Shown: positions 16,804 through 27,023, counted from the stretch's first letter. The stretch is 64,000 bases of DNA from Paraburkholderia metrosideri (GCF_904848625.1 NZ_CAJHCP010000001.1:310001-374000), one strand, 5' to 3'. The notes: generated by a model from the letters alone, not told the origin. Numbers and translations: made by a program.

Positions 16804-17856
16804 ATGGAATACCGCAGACTTGGCGACTCCGATGTGCAGGTCAGCCTGATCGGTCTCGGCACCATGACTTGGGGCGAGCAGAACAACGAACAGGAAGCCC
16901 ATGCGCAGATCGATTACGCGCTGGATCACGGCGTCAACCTGATCGATACCGCAGAGATGTACCCGGTGCCTCCGCGTGCGGAAACGCAGGGTTCGACGGA
17001 GCGTTATATCGGTACGTGGCTCGCGCAGCATCGCAGCGCACGCGAAAAAATCGTGCTTGCCACCAAGATCGCCGGTCCGGCACGCCAGCCGCACAATCCG
17101 CGCCATATTCGCGGCGAAGGCAATCAGTTCGACCGCAAGAATCTGGAAGAGGCGCTCAACGATAGCCTCAAGCGTCTGCAAACGGATTACGTCGATCTGT
17201 ATCAACTGCACTGGCCAGATCGCAGCACGATGACGTTCGGCCGTCCGTCGTACCCATGGGTCGACGACGCTTATACGGTGCCGATCGAAGAAACGCTGTC
17301 GGTGCTCGGCGAGTTCGTGAAGGCCGGCAAGGTGCGTCACATCGGTGTGTCGAATGAAACGCCGTGGGGCGTCGCGCAGTTTCTGCGCGCGGCTGAGAAG
17401 CTCGGCTTGCCACGCATTGTCAGCATCCAGAATCCGTATAGCCTGGTGAACCGCACGTACGAAGTGGGTCTGTCCGAGTACGCGCATCGAGACAATATCG
17501 GCTTGCTCGCGTATTCACCGTTGGCGTTCGGCTGGCTGTCCGGCAAGTACGAAGGCGGCGCGCGTCCGGCCGGTGCGCGCATTTCGCTGTACGAGCGCTT
17601 CGCGCGCTATAGCAAGCCGCAAGCCGTTCAGGCAACGACGCGCTATGTTGAACTGGCGAAGCGTCATGGCATGACGCCCGCGCAATTCGCGCTCGCATTC
17701 GTCAATAGCCGCCCCTTCGTGACGAGCAATCTGATCGGCGCGACGTCGCTCGAGCAGTTGAAGGAAAACATTGCCAGCGCCGAGGTGACACTGTCGGCGG
17801 ACGTGCTCGCGGAAATCGACCAGTTGCACGAACTGCAGCCGAATCCGGCGCCTTGA
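16804..17856 (+). CDS. tas: NADP(H)-dependent aldo/keto reductase, Tas-like
   Basis: 350-residue TIM-barrel oxidoreductase. The start MEYRRLGDSDVQVSLIGLGTMTWG, the catalytic Asp/Tyr in LIDTAEMYPVPPR, Lys in VLATKIAGPARQ and His in YQLHWPD match the Tas branch of aldo/keto reductases. E. coli Tas was found as a suppressor of tyrosine auxotrophy under starvation; its natural substrate is unknown. The NADP-binding end NLIGATSLEQLKENI is present. AGGA lies upstream of the ATG. A hairpin at 17876-17903 ends the gene. Confidence 0.9.
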   Translation: MEYRRLGDSDVQVSLIGLGTMTWGEQNNEQEAHAQIDYALDHGVNLIDTAEMYPVPPRAETQGSTERYIGTWLAQHRSAREKIVLATKIAGPARQPHNPRHIRGEGNQFDRKNLEEALNDSLKRLQTDYVDLYQLHWPDRSTMTFGRPSYPWVDDAYTVPIEETLSVLGEFVKAGKVRHIGVSNETPWGVAQFLRAAEKLGLPRIVSIQNPYSLVNRTYEVGLSEYAHRDNIGLLAYSPLAFGWLSGKYEGGARPAGARISLYERFARYSKPQAVQATTRYVELAKRHGMTPAQFALAFVNSRPFVTSNLIGATSLEQLKENIASAEVTLSADVLAEIDQLHELQPNPAP

Positions 17857-17875
17857 GGTTCTAGCGCTCCGGATT

Positions 17876-17903
17876 GCCACCCCGGCTCGATAGTCGGGGT
17901 GGC
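17876..17903 (+). terminator. hairpin terminator after the aldo/keto reductase gene
   Basis: GCCACCCCG (17876-17884) and CGGGGTGGC (17895-17903) form a 9-bp stem with a ten-base loop. The following sequence is only moderately T-rich. Confidence 0.7.
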
Positions 17904-18248
17904 GTTGCTGTTTCAGTTATCTCTGCCTCCTCAGCGAATTTTCAGTGCCCCCCGCATCGCATACCGCCCCAGCGGGCTCACCGCTGCGCACGATCCGCTC
18001 AACCATCGGCAGGCAGACCGCGCGCGAGCCGCGTTGAGCCGATGCAATGACAGGCCAGCGCAAATGTCCCTGCTGGAACGCAAATCACGACCTACACTGT
18101 GGTGGACGGTCGGCCTGGCAAGGCGGCCTGTCCGGCTGGCCATGCTGCAACGCACACCGATGGTAGCATTCAGCCCGAAAAATGGAGCGCGGTGTGCAAT
18201 CGACGCCGCATGCCGCGCACAACAGAGCGATAGGACTCAGGACATCGA
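17904..18248. other. intergenic region, no supported gene
   Basis: About 345 bases. Open frames on both strands have no ribosome binding site or recognisable sequence. It should hold the promoter for the gene at 18249. Confidence 0.5.
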
Positions 18249-18671
18249 ATGGCGCAACAAAAAACAAACCCAAAACTTGAACAGGCGCTGACGCGCGGGG
18301 ATCTGGCAATCCGTCAGGCGAACTCGGCACGCGCCACCGCGCTGCTGCGTGCGTTGGGCAAGATGATCGTGGACGCATCGGCGACCATCGGCGTGGAAGC
18401 GTTCACGCTGATCCCCGATGGCGACAAGATTTACGATCCGGCCGATGGTCTGTGGCCGCAGGAATTGCAGATTTCGCTCGACGGTCCTGTCGAGGATTCC
18501 GATCCGGACGAGGTCCGCACGGTCCGATTGATCTCCGACGATCCAGGCACGGTGTTCCGGGTTGAATGGCAACGCGCCGACGGCAAGATCGGGCGTCAGG
18601 ATGGCGGCCCGTTCGCGACCGTCGCGTTCATCTCGGACGTGGATATTCCATGGACCGACGACGAGGACTGA
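18249..18671 (+). CDS. conserved-type hypothetical protein (140 aa)
   Basis: A soluble, acidic protein. The N-terminal third is helical (KLEQALTRGDLAIRQANSAR, ALLRALGKMIVDAS). The remainder looks like beta strands (AFTLIPDGDKIYDPADGLWP, TVRLISDDPGTVFRVEWQR, ATVAFISDVDIPW) and ends in WTDDED. A terminator follows directly, so it is probably a single-gene transcript. I do not recognise the family. Confidence 0.75.
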   Translation: MAQQKTNPKLEQALTRGDLAIRQANSARATALLRALGKMIVDASATIGVEAFTLIPDGDKIYDPADGLWPQELQISLDGPVEDSDPDEVRTVRLISDDPGTVFRVEWQRADGKIGRQDGGPFATVAFISDVDIPWTDDED

Positions 18672-18684
18672 ACTCGTTTGTGAT

Positions 18685-18719
18685 GCCGCAGGCGGACAGG
18701 TCCAATGCCTGCGGCTTTT
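18685..18719 (+). terminator. Rho-independent terminator
   Basis: GCCGCAGGC (18685-18693) and GCCTGCGGC (18707-18715) form a 9-bp stem followed by TTTT. It ends the gene at 18249-18671 and lies just before the convergent NodJ-like gene stop. Confidence 0.85.
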
Positions 18720-18732
18720 GATTACCTCAAGC

Positions 18733-19560
18733 CTATTTCATCATCCTGCGACGGAACAGAAGCGCGCAAACGATGAAGCCGCCCACCGCGTACGCGGCCA
18801 GCACGGCCAGATGCAAAACCGCATTGTCGATTGGCCGACCGAGCATGGCCGGCCGGATCAGATCGACCGCATGCGCGAGTGGCAATACGCTGGTGGCGAT
18901 CCGTGCGGCAGCGGGCAGTTGTGACGACGGAAAGAACACGCCGGAGAGCAATAGCATCGGCGTCAACACCAGCGTCTGGTAAAACATAAAGAAGTCATAC
19001 GACGGCGCGAGCGCTGTCACCACCATGGCAACCGACGCGAACGCGAGGCCAGTCAGCACGATGACCGGCAAAGCCAGCAGCATCGACGGAAACGTGGCGT
19101 AGCCAAGCGAGCCGGCCACCAGCATGATCGCGGCCCCGGAGAGCATCGATTTACTGCCGGCCCACACGACCTCGCCGAGCACGATGTCGCCGAGAGTCAA
19201 CGGCGTATGCATGATCGCCTCCCACGTGCGCTGAACATGCATCCGCGAAAAGCCCGAATACATCGACTCGAAACTCGCCGACATCATCACGCTCGACGCC
19301 ACCGTGCCCGCGGCCAGAAACGAGATGTACGGCACGCCGTCGACATGCCCGACCATCAGTCCAAGCCCGAAGCCGAGGCCGAACAGGTAGATCATCGGGT
19401 CGGCGAGATTGCCGAACATCGACGCGAGTGCGAGCTTTTTCCACACCAGATAGTTGCGCCGCCACACGGCGATCCAGTTCACGGCGTTGGCCGGGAAGGC
19501 GGCGAAGAATTCCTGTCTCGACGAGGCGTCGCCCGGCGGGTCGTAAGTGCGTGCGTCCAT
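18733..19560 (-). CDS. NodJ-like ABC-2 type transport permease
   Basis: 275 residues with about six membrane segments and the ABC-2 fold. Seen are [37 protein letters not shown], the conserved [20 protein letters not shown] and [21 protein letters not shown]. These are hallmarks of NodJ, which with NodI exports lipo-chitin Nod factors in rhizobia. Here it is paired with a NodI-like ATPase, without nod biosynthesis genes, so a housekeeping exporter of unknown substrate is likelier. The ATG at 19560 is chosen; the frame extends 19 codons upstream. Confidence 0.88.
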   Translation of the reverse strand: MDARTYDPPGDASSRQEFFAAFPANAVNWIAVWRRNYLVWKKLALASMFGNLADPMIYLFGLGFGLGLMVGHVDGVPYISFLAAGTVASSVMMSASFESMYSGFSRMHVQRTWEAIMHTPLTLGDIVLGEVVWAGSKSMLSGAAIMLVAGSLGYATFPSMLLALPVIVLTGLAFASVAMVVTALAPSYDFFMFYQTLVLTPMLLLSGVFFPSSQLPAAARIATSVLPLAHAVDLIRPAMLGRPIDNAVLHLAVLAAYAVGGFIVCALLFRRRMMK

Positions 19561-19640
19561 TGCTTCGTGTCTCTTGCTGGGTTGTGATGGCCGTAGCGGC
19601 TTGCAGCAGGCGGGCACGCCTGTGCCGCTGTTCGTGAGCG

Positions 19641-20555
19641 TTAGTCCTGCATTTCGCGGCCCGTGAGCCGCAAAAACACATCCTCCAGATTGGCCGGCCG
19701 ATGCAGATAGCGCAGATCGGCGCGTTGCTTGAGTCGCGCGTGCACAGGTTGCGCGTCGTTCACGTAGCAGAACAGCGTCTCACCGCTGATTTCGCTGCGC
19801 TCGACCAGCGGCGCCAGTTCGTCGCGCAACGTGAACGGATCAGGACCAAATATCTCGATGACATCGCAGCCGATCTCGGTGGCGATCAACTCGCTCGGCG
19901 CACCTTCGGCGATCTTGCGGCCTTCTTCGATCACGCACAGGCGATGACACAGGCGCTCGGCCTCTTCCATGAAATGGGTGGTCAGCAGAATGGTCTTACC
20001 GCGCGCCAGCAACGAGCGCAGCCGCTCCCAGATCAGATGCCGCGCTTGCGGATCGAGGCCGGTGGTCGGCTCGTCCATGATCAGGACGTCGGGATCGTTG
20101 ACGAGCGCGCGTGCCAACGTGAGGCGACGCTTCATGCCGCCTGACAGTTCGCTCACGCGTGCGTCCGCCTTGCTTTCGAGCCGCGCGAATTCGAGTAGCG
20201 ACGGCACGACCGCGCGGCATTGCGCGGCGCTCAGCCCGAAGTAGCGGCCGAATACCAGCAGGTTTTCACGCACCGTGAAATCAGGATCGAGGTTGTCGAA
20301 CTGCGGCACCACGCCGACGCGCGCCCGCGCTACCCGCGCGCGGCCGGGAATCGGTTCGCCGCACAGATGGATCGCGCCGGAGTCGGGTGAGGCAATGCCG
20401 AGCAGCATCCGCAACGTGGTGGTCTTGCCCGCGCCGTTCGGGCCGAGCAGGCCGAAACATTCACCGGCGTTGACATGAAACGACAGGCCGTCGACGACGG
20501 TCTTTTCGCCGTAGCTCTTCCTGACCTGGTGAAACTCGATGGCGGCTTCAGACAT
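19641..20555 (-). CDS. NodI-like ABC transporter ATP-binding protein
   Basis: 304-residue ATPase. Walker [11 protein letters not shown]-loop [17 protein letters not shown], signature [15 protein letters not shown], Walker [13 protein letters not shown] and switch His in [14 protein letters not shown] are all present. The C-terminal domain ([15 protein letters not shown] to [13 protein letters not shown]) matches the NodI/DrrA group. It precedes the NodJ-like permease by 80 bases and forms the motor of that exporter. This pair belongs to the chromosomal family thought to be ancestral to rhizobial nodIJ. Confidence 0.9.
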   Translation of the reverse strand: MSEAAIEFHQVRKSYGEKTVVDGLSFHVNAGECFGLLGPNGAGKTTTLRMLLGIASPDSGAIHLCGEPIPGRARVARARVGVVPQFDNLDPDFTVRENLLVFGRYFGLSAAQCRAVVPSLLEFARLESKADARVSELSGGMKRRLTLARALVNDPDVLIMDEPTTGLDPQARHLIWERLRSLLARGKTILLTTHFMEEAERLCHRLCVIEEGRKIAEGAPSELIATEIGCDVIEIFGPDPFTLRDELAPLVERSEISGETLFCYVNDAQPVHARLKQRADLRYLHRPANLEDVFLRLTGREMQD

Positions 20556-20842
20556 AAATCAGCTCGATGCTCCGGAAAAGAACGCGAATGGCCGAGGAGG
20601 CCGCTTATTCTAGGGCATCGCGATGCGGATGTTAGCGGGGGCGAATTCGCCCGATGCCGCGTTTTGCACTGCCGCAATGCCCGCGTTCTTCCCCGCCATG
20701 GTGCAGAGGTTCGCCCAAACCTGCTGCGCGTAGAGGTTTAGGCCGAATTGGCCGCTAGTTAGCGTTTTCCATCCCTTGCAACCTGAATTGCGGCGCACCA
20801 TGATTGAATCAGATCGCGCTTTCCGCGCGAGGGGAGAAAATC
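20556..20842. other. divergent intergenic region
   Basis: About 290 bases between the nodI-like and usp genes, presumably holding both promoters. A short minus-strand frame at 20610-20801 lacks a ribosome binding site and I do not support it. Confidence 0.45.
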
Positions 20843-21310
20843 ATGGCGAGCTACCAGAAAATCCTGCTGTGCTACGACGGCTCGCGCGAAGGCCGAAAGG
20901 CGCTGCGCTGCGGCGCCGATCTCGCGCTGGACCTGAAGGCCGAAACGCATTTGTTGTCGGTCGTGGATATGCGATCGAGCATTGCGCAAAGCGCCGGGCT
21001 ACTCACCGACGTAGCCTGTGGCAGTTTCGAAAAGACCGCTCGTGACATTCTTCAGGAAGGGGTGAACTGGCTCACCGAGCGAGGCGTCAGTGCGCAAGGG
21101 CACTTTGCGTTCGGTCACCCTATCGACGAAATTGCGAATCTCGCCAATGACCTGAATGTCGACCTCGTCGTGGTAGGACACCGCTGCCGCACGGGTTTGT
21201 CGCGCTGGTGGATGGGGGCGGGTAACACGCCGCTGCTCGATCGGATTTCATGCAGCATCCTGGTGGCTTGCTCGTCAGCGCAGGAGCAGCAGCAAGCCGA
21301 GGCGGCTTGA
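20843..21310 (+). CDS. universal stress protein (UspA family)
   Basis: 155 residues with one Usp domain: YQKILLCYDGSREGRKALRCG at the start and DLVVVGHRCRTGLSRWWMG near the end, where the G-x2-G-x9-G-(S/T) ATP-binding motif is only partly kept (GHRCRTGL, then GAGNTP). Usp proteins are made in stress and stationary phase; many bind ATP or AMP. The ATG at 20843 is preceded by AGGGGAG. The longer frame from 20804 adds 13 non-family residues. Confidence 0.9.
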   Translation: MASYQKILLCYDGSREGRKALRCGADLALDLKAETHLLSVVDMRSSIAQSAGLLTDVACGSFEKTARDILQEGVNWLTERGVSAQGHFAFGHPIDEIANLANDLNVDLVVVGHRCRTGLSRWWMGAGNTPLLDRISCSILVACSSAQEQQQAEAA

Positions 21311-21509
21311 TGCGTGGCGGATAGTCGCGACGGCTTCGGCTTCGCTTCGCCATGAAGCGAAGCCGTCCGCTGCAAGTGGGCAGCACTCGCTGCGGTTATT
21401 GCCGCCGAGCGCGGCCTGAACGCTTTGATGCGCTCCTCCACGCACGGCAGACATTCGCGCTCCACACGTGCGCGACGAGCCAGCCGGCTCTCCGATCCAC
21501 CATTCACGC

Positions 21510-22136
21510 TCACTCGTTCAGATTGATTGCAGTGAGTTTCCAGGTGAACAAACCTTCGCGCTGAAAGATCGCCGAATAATTTGCGTTCGCTTCGCCACGC
21601 CGGTAGGTGACGACAAACTCGTTGATGCCGCGATAACCCGCCGTGGTTTCCCGCGCTGGTGGTTGCGTTGCGTTGGCCGCGTCTGCAGCCGGAGGTGAGG
21701 CGGGTGTATCTGCTGCTGCGGGCGGATTGTTTGCATCAGGCGGCGCGGCCGGCCGCTCGCCCGGATCGCCGCGCGGCGGCATTCCGTTCAGCAATGCCGC
21801 GACGCCGTCTGGTGTCGCGTAGGAATCCACTAGCGGACCAATCAACGTGACGCCGATCATTGCGCCAATGGTGGCTAACTTGCTGTTGGCATCGGCGTCC
21901 AGCCGACGCGTCAGCATGCCTGTGATCTGCTGCTTGAGGCTGTCGCGTAACGCAGGAAAGTCGACGTACTGGTTGACGGTTTCTGCGTCGCGCGCATCGG
22001 CTGCGCGTTTGAGGTTTCTTAGCGCGATATAGGGCGACGCGTACGCGAACCCAAGTGCAGCGATCACCACAATCACGATCAACGTAATGATCAGCGGACG
22101 AGCGGCGCTGCCCTTCATGCGTGTCGGAACTGTCAT
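21510..22136 (-). CDS. DUF2939-like membrane-anchored protein
   Basis: 208 residues with one N-terminal membrane segment (LIITLIVIVVIAALGFAYAS). After it, SPYIALRNLKRAADARDAETVNQYVDFPALRDSLK matches DUF2939. Most of the protein should lie in the periplasm. A Pro/Ala/Asp-rich linker (about residues 125-165) precedes a C-terminal beta region (FVVTYRRGEANANYSAIFQREG, FTWKLTAINL). A GGGAGT site precedes the ATG at 22136. Function unknown. Confidence 0.85.
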   Translation of the reverse strand: MTVPTRMKGSAARPLIITLIVIVVIAALGFAYASPYIALRNLKRAADARDAETVNQYVDFPALRDSLKQQITGMLTRRLDADANSKLATIGAMIGVTLIGPLVDSYATPDGVAALLNGMPPRGDPGERPAAPPDANNPPAAADTPASPPAADAANATQPPARETTAGYRGINEFVVTYRRGEANANYSAIFQREGLFTWKLTAINLNE

Positions 22137-22356
22137 CGAATGGGACTCCCGATCAGGTTTAATGTAATCGTGGACCACGGCCCCGCAAAAACAATCCCAT
22201 TCTATGCAAATATCTGAGTGCCAGGTCTTAAAAGCGCGCAGAGCAAGCGACGATGTGTCATGTGGCAGGACCGGCTTCTTACTTGGCACTTGCTCAAACC
22301 TCACTCGCGTGAGTCAACCAGATTGCGGCGCGACCAGGCACTGAACCCGGTTTCAC

Positions 22357-22701
22357 TCAGCCTTCGAACACGGCGCCGTGAAGGTTGGCTTCTTCCGCAA
22401 TGCAGTGATCGATCATCCGGCATACCGCGTCGACCGTGCCGACCATGATGAGTCGCGACGGCCCGTGATAGACCCGCACCGGCGCACGCCGGGCAGGTTC
22501 CGCGGTATTCAGCCCGGAATTCAACGACACGCGAGCAAACGCCGGCAACGAAGAAGGCAAGCCAGCGACACCCTCTGACGCGTCGAACAGCGATGGAGTG
22601 CTCGCCGCCGGTGCCTCGTTCAATGAGCAGGGCACCAACTTGCGCAGATGGCGCAAACGACCGAACTGGCGAAAAGGCAGCAGGCGGGCAAGGCGTTCCA
22701 T
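22357..22701 (-). CDS. hypothetical protein (114 aa)
   Basis: A soluble basic protein starting MERLARLLPFRQFGRLRHLRK with a GGAGAG ribosome binding site. The C-terminal half (VRVYHGPSRLIMVGTVDAVCRMIDHC) looks like a small folded domain. The middle is Ser/Ala/Pro-rich. It lies downstream of lexA on the same strand, 153 bases after its stop, so co-regulation by LexA is possible but unproven. Family not recognised. Confidence 0.6.
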   Translation of the reverse strand: MERLARLLPFRQFGRLRHLRKLVPCSLNEAPAASTPSLFDASEGVAGLPSSLPAFARVSLNSGLNTAEPARRAPVRVYHGPSRLIMVGTVDAVCRMIDHCIAEEANLHGAVFEG

Positions 22702-22854
22702 AAGTCTCTCCGATGCAGCAGTGATGCAGCGTGGGTTAAGCGAGCCGGCGCAAGCGGGACAAAGCGAACCAAAGGTGAAGCAAACGCGTGCGCGGACAAA
22801 GTGAAAACTCAGCGCGGACCAGGCGCTGACGAAGCACGAAGCAGGCGCAGGCGG

Positions 22855-23505
22855 TTAGAACTCGCCCGGCCGAATCAACCCGACGGCGATACCTTCCAGC
22901 GCAAATTCCGCGCTGCCGGTTTCGACGAAGATGTTGTCGTAATCGGGGTTTTCCGCGATCAACTCAAGGCCGTTGGGCCGACGCTTCAGCCGCTTGACCG
23001 TTACGTCGTCGCCCAGCCGCGCAATGATGATCTGGCCGTCTTTGGCCTCGCTCTTCTTCTGCACTGCAAGCAGGTCGCCGTCGAAGATGCCTGCGTCGCG
23101 CATGGACAGCCCGCGCACCTTCAGCAGATAGTCAGGCTTGCTCGAGAACAGCGCCGGGTCGCACGCAAAGTGCTGCGAGATATGTTCTTGCGCAAGGATC
23201 GGGCTGCCTGCGGCCACCCGGCCGATGAGCGGCAGCGACAACTGCATGATGCTGGGATGCGGCAGCGTGAACTGATGCGGTGCGTCGTCAGGGCCCGCCA
23301 GCAGGCGAATGCCACGCGAGGCGCCAGCCGCGAGTTCGATCACGCCCTTGCGAGCAAGCGCGCGCAAATGCTCTTCTGCCGAGTTGGCCGAGCTGAAGCC
23401 CAGCTCGGCGGCAATTTCCGCGCGGGTGGGCGGGAAACCGGTGCGTTCGATCGCCCGGCGGATCAGATCGAAAACCTGCTGCTGTCGTGCGGTGAGTTTT
23501 GTCAT
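22855..23505 (-). CDS. lexA: SOS response repressor LexA
   Basis: 216 residues from the ATG at 23505. The N-terminal winged helix ([20 protein letters not shown], then [22 protein letters not shown]) binds SOS boxes. The self-cleavage site is Ala99-Gly100 (VAAGSP), with catalytic Ser134 (RGLSMRD) and Lys171 (VTVKRL) all intact. Two CTGT-N8-ACAG boxes lie directly upstream, one abutting a possible GTG start at 23511, which supports the ATG two codons later and shows autoregulation. RecA-stimulated cleavage relieves repression after DNA damage. Confidence 0.98.
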   Translation of the reverse strand: MTKLTARQQQVFDLIRRAIERTGFPPTRAEIAAELGFSSANSAEEHLRALARKGVIELAAGASRGIRLLAGPDDAPHQFTLPHPSIMQLSLPLIGRVAAGSPILAQEHISQHFACDPALFSSKPDYLLKVRGLSMRDAGIFDGDLLAVQKKSEAKDGQIIIARLGDDVTVKRLKRRPNGLELIAENPDYDNIFVETGSAEFALEGIAVGLIRPGEF

Positions 23506-23510
23506 GGCCA

Positions 23511-23526
23511 CTGTATGTATGAACAG
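23511..23526. promoter_or_regulatory. LexA (SOS) box 1
   Basis: CTGT-ATGTATGA-ACAG fits the CTGT-N8-ACAG consensus. It lies six bases before the lexA ATG. Confidence 0.88.
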
Positions 23527-23530
23527 GTAA

Positions 23531-23546
23531 CTGTATTTTTATACAG
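23531..23546. promoter_or_regulatory. LexA (SOS) box 2
   Basis: CTGT-ATTTTTAT-ACAG is a near-ideal SOS box with an AT-only centre, four bases from box 1. Two boxes in tandem at lexA occur in other proteobacteria and give tight autoregulation. Confidence 0.93.
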
Positions 23547-23818
23547 TATTCGGCGTAATTCAAGCTTTACTTTAAGTTCGTCACGAAAGGGGCCGCTCCA
23601 GCGTCGGTGCAGGATGTCAAAACAGCCGTTTTCGTGCCGCAACGCCTTATCCCGCTGTCGTTACCACTTTTACGTATTAAAGAATGAATAAACATTATTT
23701 TTAATGATGAAAGCCCTTCGATAGACTGGCCTCCGAGTTGGCGCTCATGTGCACGTGACCGCGACGCAAAACAACATCACACGCTGTTTTCAGCGGACCA
23801 CACGCGGAGAAAGTTGGC
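23547..23818. other. lexA-sbp divergent promoter region
   Basis: Beyond the SOS boxes, about 270 bases contain an AT-rich block (about 23672-23710, AATAAACATTATTTTTAATG) that stands out. It is the likely site of the sbp promoter and of CysB binding, whose sites are AT-rich and loosely defined. No gene is seen. Confidence 0.5.
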
Positions 23819-24865
23819 ATGAACCATCGCAACACGGGACTGGCGGGTAGAACGAAAAAACTGATCGCGGCGCTGGCGTTCGGCGCGGCGAGTGTCGCGG
23901 GTGTCGTTGGTGTGGTTACCCAGGCGCACGCGGACACCACGCTGCTGAACGTCTCCTACGACCCGACGCGCGAGTTGTATCAGGACGTCAATCAGGCCTT
24001 CGGCAAGGAATGGAAGGCGAAGACCGGCGAGAGCGTCACGTTCAAGCAGTCGCACGGCGGCTCGGGTGCCCAGGCGCGCTCGGTGCTCGACGGCCTGCAG
24101 GCGGATGTCGTCACGCTGGCACTGGCTTACGACATCGACGCGCTGGCGAACAAGGGCATCGTCGACAAGGGTTGGCAAAAGCGTTTGCCGGATAACGCGT
24201 CGCCGTACACGTCGACGATCGTGTTCCTCGTGCGCAAGGGCAACCCGAAGCACATCAAGGACTGGGACGATCTGGCGAAGCCGGGCGTGTCGATCGTCAC
24301 GCCGAATCCGAAGACCTCGGGTGGCGCGCGCTGGAACTACCTCGCAGCATGGGCGTATGCCGAACATCAGCCGGGCGGCAACGCGCAGAAGGCGAAGGAA
24401 TTCGTCAGCGCGGTCTACAAGAATGCGGGCGTGCTGGATTCGGGCGCGCGTGGCGCGACCACCAGCTTCGTGCAACGCGGTATCGGCGACGTGCTGATCG
24501 CGTGGGAAAACGAGGCGTTCCTGTCGCTGAAGGAATTCGGTCCGGACAAGTTTGAAATCGTCGTGCCGTCGGTGAGCATTCTGGCCGAGCCGCCGGTTGC
24601 GGTGGTGGACAAGGTGGTCGACAAGCACGGTACGCGCAAGCTGGCTGAGGCTTACCTGAACTTCCTGTACAGCGAGGAAGGCCAGGAAATCGCCGCGAAG
24701 AACTTCTATCGCCCGCGTTCGAACAAGGTGCCCGCTGAGCTGACCGCGAAGTTTCCGAAGCTGAAGCTGTACACGGTAGATGACTCGTTTGGCGGCTGGG
24801 CGAACGCGCAGAAAACGCACTTTGCCGATGGCGGCGTGTTCGATTCGATCTACCAGCCTCAGTAA
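23819..24865 (+). CDS. sbp: sulfate ABC transporter periplasmic sulfate-binding protein
   Basis: 348 residues. A Sec signal peptide ends near AHAD (about residue 38). The mature start [21 protein letters not shown], the sulfate-site segment [19 protein letters not shown], and [12 protein letters not shown] are typical of Sbp. It binds sulfate or thiosulfate in the periplasm and hands it to CysT/CysW. A GGAG precedes the ATG, and a double hairpin follows the gene, so transcription through to cysT is probably attenuated. Very high expression under sulfur limitation is usual for the family. Confidence 0.96.
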   Translation: MNHRNTGLAGRTKKLIAALAFGAASVAGVVGVVTQAHADTTLLNVSYDPTRELYQDVNQAFGKEWKAKTGESVTFKQSHGGSGAQARSVLDGLQADVVTLALAYDIDALANKGIVDKGWQKRLPDNASPYTSTIVFLVRKGNPKHIKDWDDLAKPGVSIVTPNPKTSGGARWNYLAAWAYAEHQPGGNAQKAKEFVSAVYKNAGVLDSGARGATTSFVQRGIGDVLIAWENEAFLSLKEFGPDKFEIVVPSVSILAEPPVAVVDKVVDKHGTRKLAEAYLNFLYSEEGQEIAAKNFYRPRSNKVPAELTAKFPKLKLYTVDDSFGGWANAQKTHFADGGVFDSIYQPQ

Positions 24866-24896
24866 TTCCGCCGCGGCCTGAAATGGCAAAGGCATA

Positions 24897-24945
24897 GCGG
24901 CGCGGTAACGCGCCGCTTCCGAGCGCGCCCAGTGGGCGCGCTTTT
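24897..24945 (+). terminator. two consecutive hairpins between sbp and cysT
   Basis: GCGGCGCG-GTAA-CGCGCCGC (24897-24916) is followed by AGCGCGCCC-AGT-GGGCGCGCT (24922-24942) and TTT. They may partially terminate or protect the sbp mRNA end, giving more binding protein than permease, as in many ABC import operons. Confidence 0.75.
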
Positions 24946-25041
24946 GGCTAACCGGAGCACGGTGGCCACAAGCGGTGATCAAAACCGGTGATCGAAGCCA
25001 GTGATCAAAAACGTAAGCATCAACCTGAAAGAGTATCCAGC

Positions 25042-25944
25042 ATGACGACGTTCACCTTCCGGAAACCGAGCGCGTTGCCCGGTTTTGGTCTGACACTCGG
25101 CATCACGGTGGCTTATCTGAGCCTCGTGGTGCTGATTCCGCTTGCGGCGACCTTTCTGAAAACCGCCACGCTCGACTGGAATCAGTTTGTGCGCGCGGTC
25201 ACGTCGCCGCGCGTGCTCGCGTCGTATCGGCTGACGTTTTTCTCCGCGCTGGGCGGCGCGTTGATCAATGCGGTGTTCGGCTTTCTGGTTGCGTGGGTGC
25301 TGGTGCGTTATACGTTTCCGTTCAAGCGCATTGTCGATGCCGTGGTCGATCTGCCGTTCGCGCTGCCCACGTCGGTTGCCGGTATTTCGCTGGCGGCGGT
25401 GTACTCGGGCAACGGCTGGATCGGGCAGTTTCTCGAACCGCTCGGCATCAAGATTGCGTTTACGCCCGCGGGCGTGCTGGTCGCGTTGACCTTCATCGGT
25501 TTGCCGTTCGTCGTGCGCACGGTGCAGCCGGTGCTCGAAGAGTTCGAACGTGAGCAGGAAGAAGCGGCTGCGTGCCTGGGTGCGACGCGCTGGCTGACGT
25601 TCCGGCGAGTGGTCTTGCCGGCTGTTTTTCCGGCGTTGCTGACGGGCTTCGCGCTCGCGTTCGCGCGTGCGCTGGGTGAATACGGTTCGGTGATTTTCAT
25701 CGCCGGTAATGTGCCGATGAAGTCGGAAATCACCTCGCTGCTGATCATCACGAAGCTCGAGCAATACGACTATGCCGGGGCAACCGCGCTGGCCGTGGTG
25801 ATGCTGGTCGTGTCGTTCCTCATGCTGTTGCTGATCAACACGTTGCAGTGGTATTTGCAGCGTCGCACGAAGCGCGGCAGTGCGGGGCCGGCGCCAGGCC
25901 CGACTGTGCCGGGTGTCGCAGCGATTGGCGGAGGTGCGCAATGA
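25042..25944 (+). CDS. cysT: sulfate/thiosulfate ABC transporter permease CysT
   Basis: 300 residues with about six membrane segments. Family hallmarks are [41 protein letters not shown] and the EAA loop [21 protein letters not shown]. CysT (CysU) and CysW form the sulfate channel. The ATG at 25042 follows an AAAGAG. Its stop overlaps the cysW start (ATGA). The C-terminus has a short Gly/Pro/Ala tail. Confidence 0.95.
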   Translation: MTTFTFRKPSALPGFGLTLGITVAYLSLVVLIPLAATFLKTATLDWNQFVRAVTSPRVLASYRLTFFSALGGALINAVFGFLVAWVLVRYTFPFKRIVDAVVDLPFALPTSVAGISLAAVYSGNGWIGQFLEPLGIKIAFTPAGVLVALTFIGLPFVVRTVQPVLEEFEREQEEAAACLGATRWLTFRRVVLPAVFPALLTGFALAFARALGEYGSVIFIAGNVPMKSEITSLLIITKLEQYDYAGATALAVVMLVVSFLMLLLINTLQWYLQRRTKRGSAGPAPGPTVPGVAAIGGGAQ

Positions 25945-27023
25945 GCCGCCATTCCGTGAACGATGCAAAGAGCGCAAATGGCAAGAATGGCACGAATGGC
26001 GCGGCGGCTGTCGCGCTCGCGCCGCGTTCGCCGCTGAATGCGTCGCGCCGTCCCGATCCCGTTACCGAGCGCCCTCTCGTGCGCTGGGTTCTGATCGGCA
26101 TCGCGCTGCTGTTCCTCGCGCTGTTTCTGGTCGTGCCGCTGGTTTCCGTGTTCTACCAGGCGTTGAGCAAGGGCCTCGGCTTCTATTTCGAGTCGCTTGC
26201 CGATCCGGATGCGCTGTCCGCGATCAAGCTGACCGTGATCACCGCCGCCATTGCAGTGCCGCTGAACCTCGTGTTCGGTCTGGTTGCGTCGTGGTGTATC
26301 GCCAAGTTCGAATTCCGCGGCAAGGCGCTCCTGACCACGTTGATCGATCTGCCGTTCTCGGTGTCGCCGGTGATTTCCGGCCTGATCTACGTGTTGATGT
26401 TCGGCGCACAAGGCTGGTTCGGCCCGTGGCTCGAAGACCATAACGTGCAGATCATTTTTGCGGTGCCGGGCATCGTGCTCGCCACCATCTTCGTCACGTT
26501 CCCGTTCGTCGCACGCGAACTGATTCCGTTGATGCAGGCGCAAGGCAACGACGAAGAAGAGGCCGCGCACGTGCTCGGCGCGTCGGGATGGCAGATTTTC
26601 CGCCGCGTCACGCTGCCCAATATCAAATGGGGCCTGCTGTATGGCGTGATTCTGTGTAATGCACGCGCGATGGGCGAGTTCGGCGCGGTGTCGGTGGTGT
26701 CCGGTCATATTCGCGGACAGACCGACACGATGCCGCTGCACGTCGAAATTCTCTACAACGAATACAACTTCTCGGCAGCGTTCGCCGTGGCGTCGGTGCT
26801 GGCTCTACTCGCACTCGTGACGCTCGGGTTGAAGCTGCTCGCCGAGCGTCATATGTCGGCGGAACTGTCGTCCGCACGCGATGTGCCCGCATACGCCGGT
26901 CCTGTGCCGCAATCCGCGCAAGCTGGCGGTTCGCAGTCAGGCCACGCGTCGCCGGGTGGGCCGAAGTCCGTCAATGCAACGCATGCACCCCAGCAACACC
27001 CGCTCAAGCAAGGAGAGCTGTAA
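25941..27023 (+). CDS. cysW: sulfate ABC transporter permease CysW
   Basis: 360 residues, longer than the E. coli protein (about 290) because of a 50-residue Asn/Ala/Pro-rich N-terminus and a 60-residue hydrophilic C-terminal tail. The core has six membrane segments, [20 protein letters not shown] and the EAA loop [22 protein letters not shown]. The ATG overlaps the cysT stop by four bases, and its own stop overlaps the cysA start (TAATG). The upstream GGAGG is good. The tails look disordered. Confidence 0.95.
   Translation: MSRHSVNDAKSANGKNGTNGAAAVALAPRSPLNASRRPDPVTERPLVRWVLIGIALLFLALFLVVPLVSVFYQALSKGLGFYFESLADPDALSAIKLTVITAAIAVPLNLVFGLVASWCIAKFEFRGKALLTTLIDLPFSVSPVISGLIYVLMFGAQGWFGPWLEDHNVQIIFAVPGIVLATIFVTFPFVARELIPLMQAQGNDEEEAAHVLGASGWQIFRRVTLPNIKWGLLYGVILCNARAMGEFGAVSVVSGHIRGQTDTMPLHVEILYNEYNFSAAFAVASVLALLALVTLGLKLLAERHMSAELSSARDVPAYAGPVPQSAQAGGSQSGHASPGGPKSVNATHAPQQHPLKQGEL

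Noticed and set aside
18733..20555. NodIJ-like genes as a symbiosis island
   Set aside because: No nodABC, nif or mobility genes are nearby, and the pair is of the housekeeping type.
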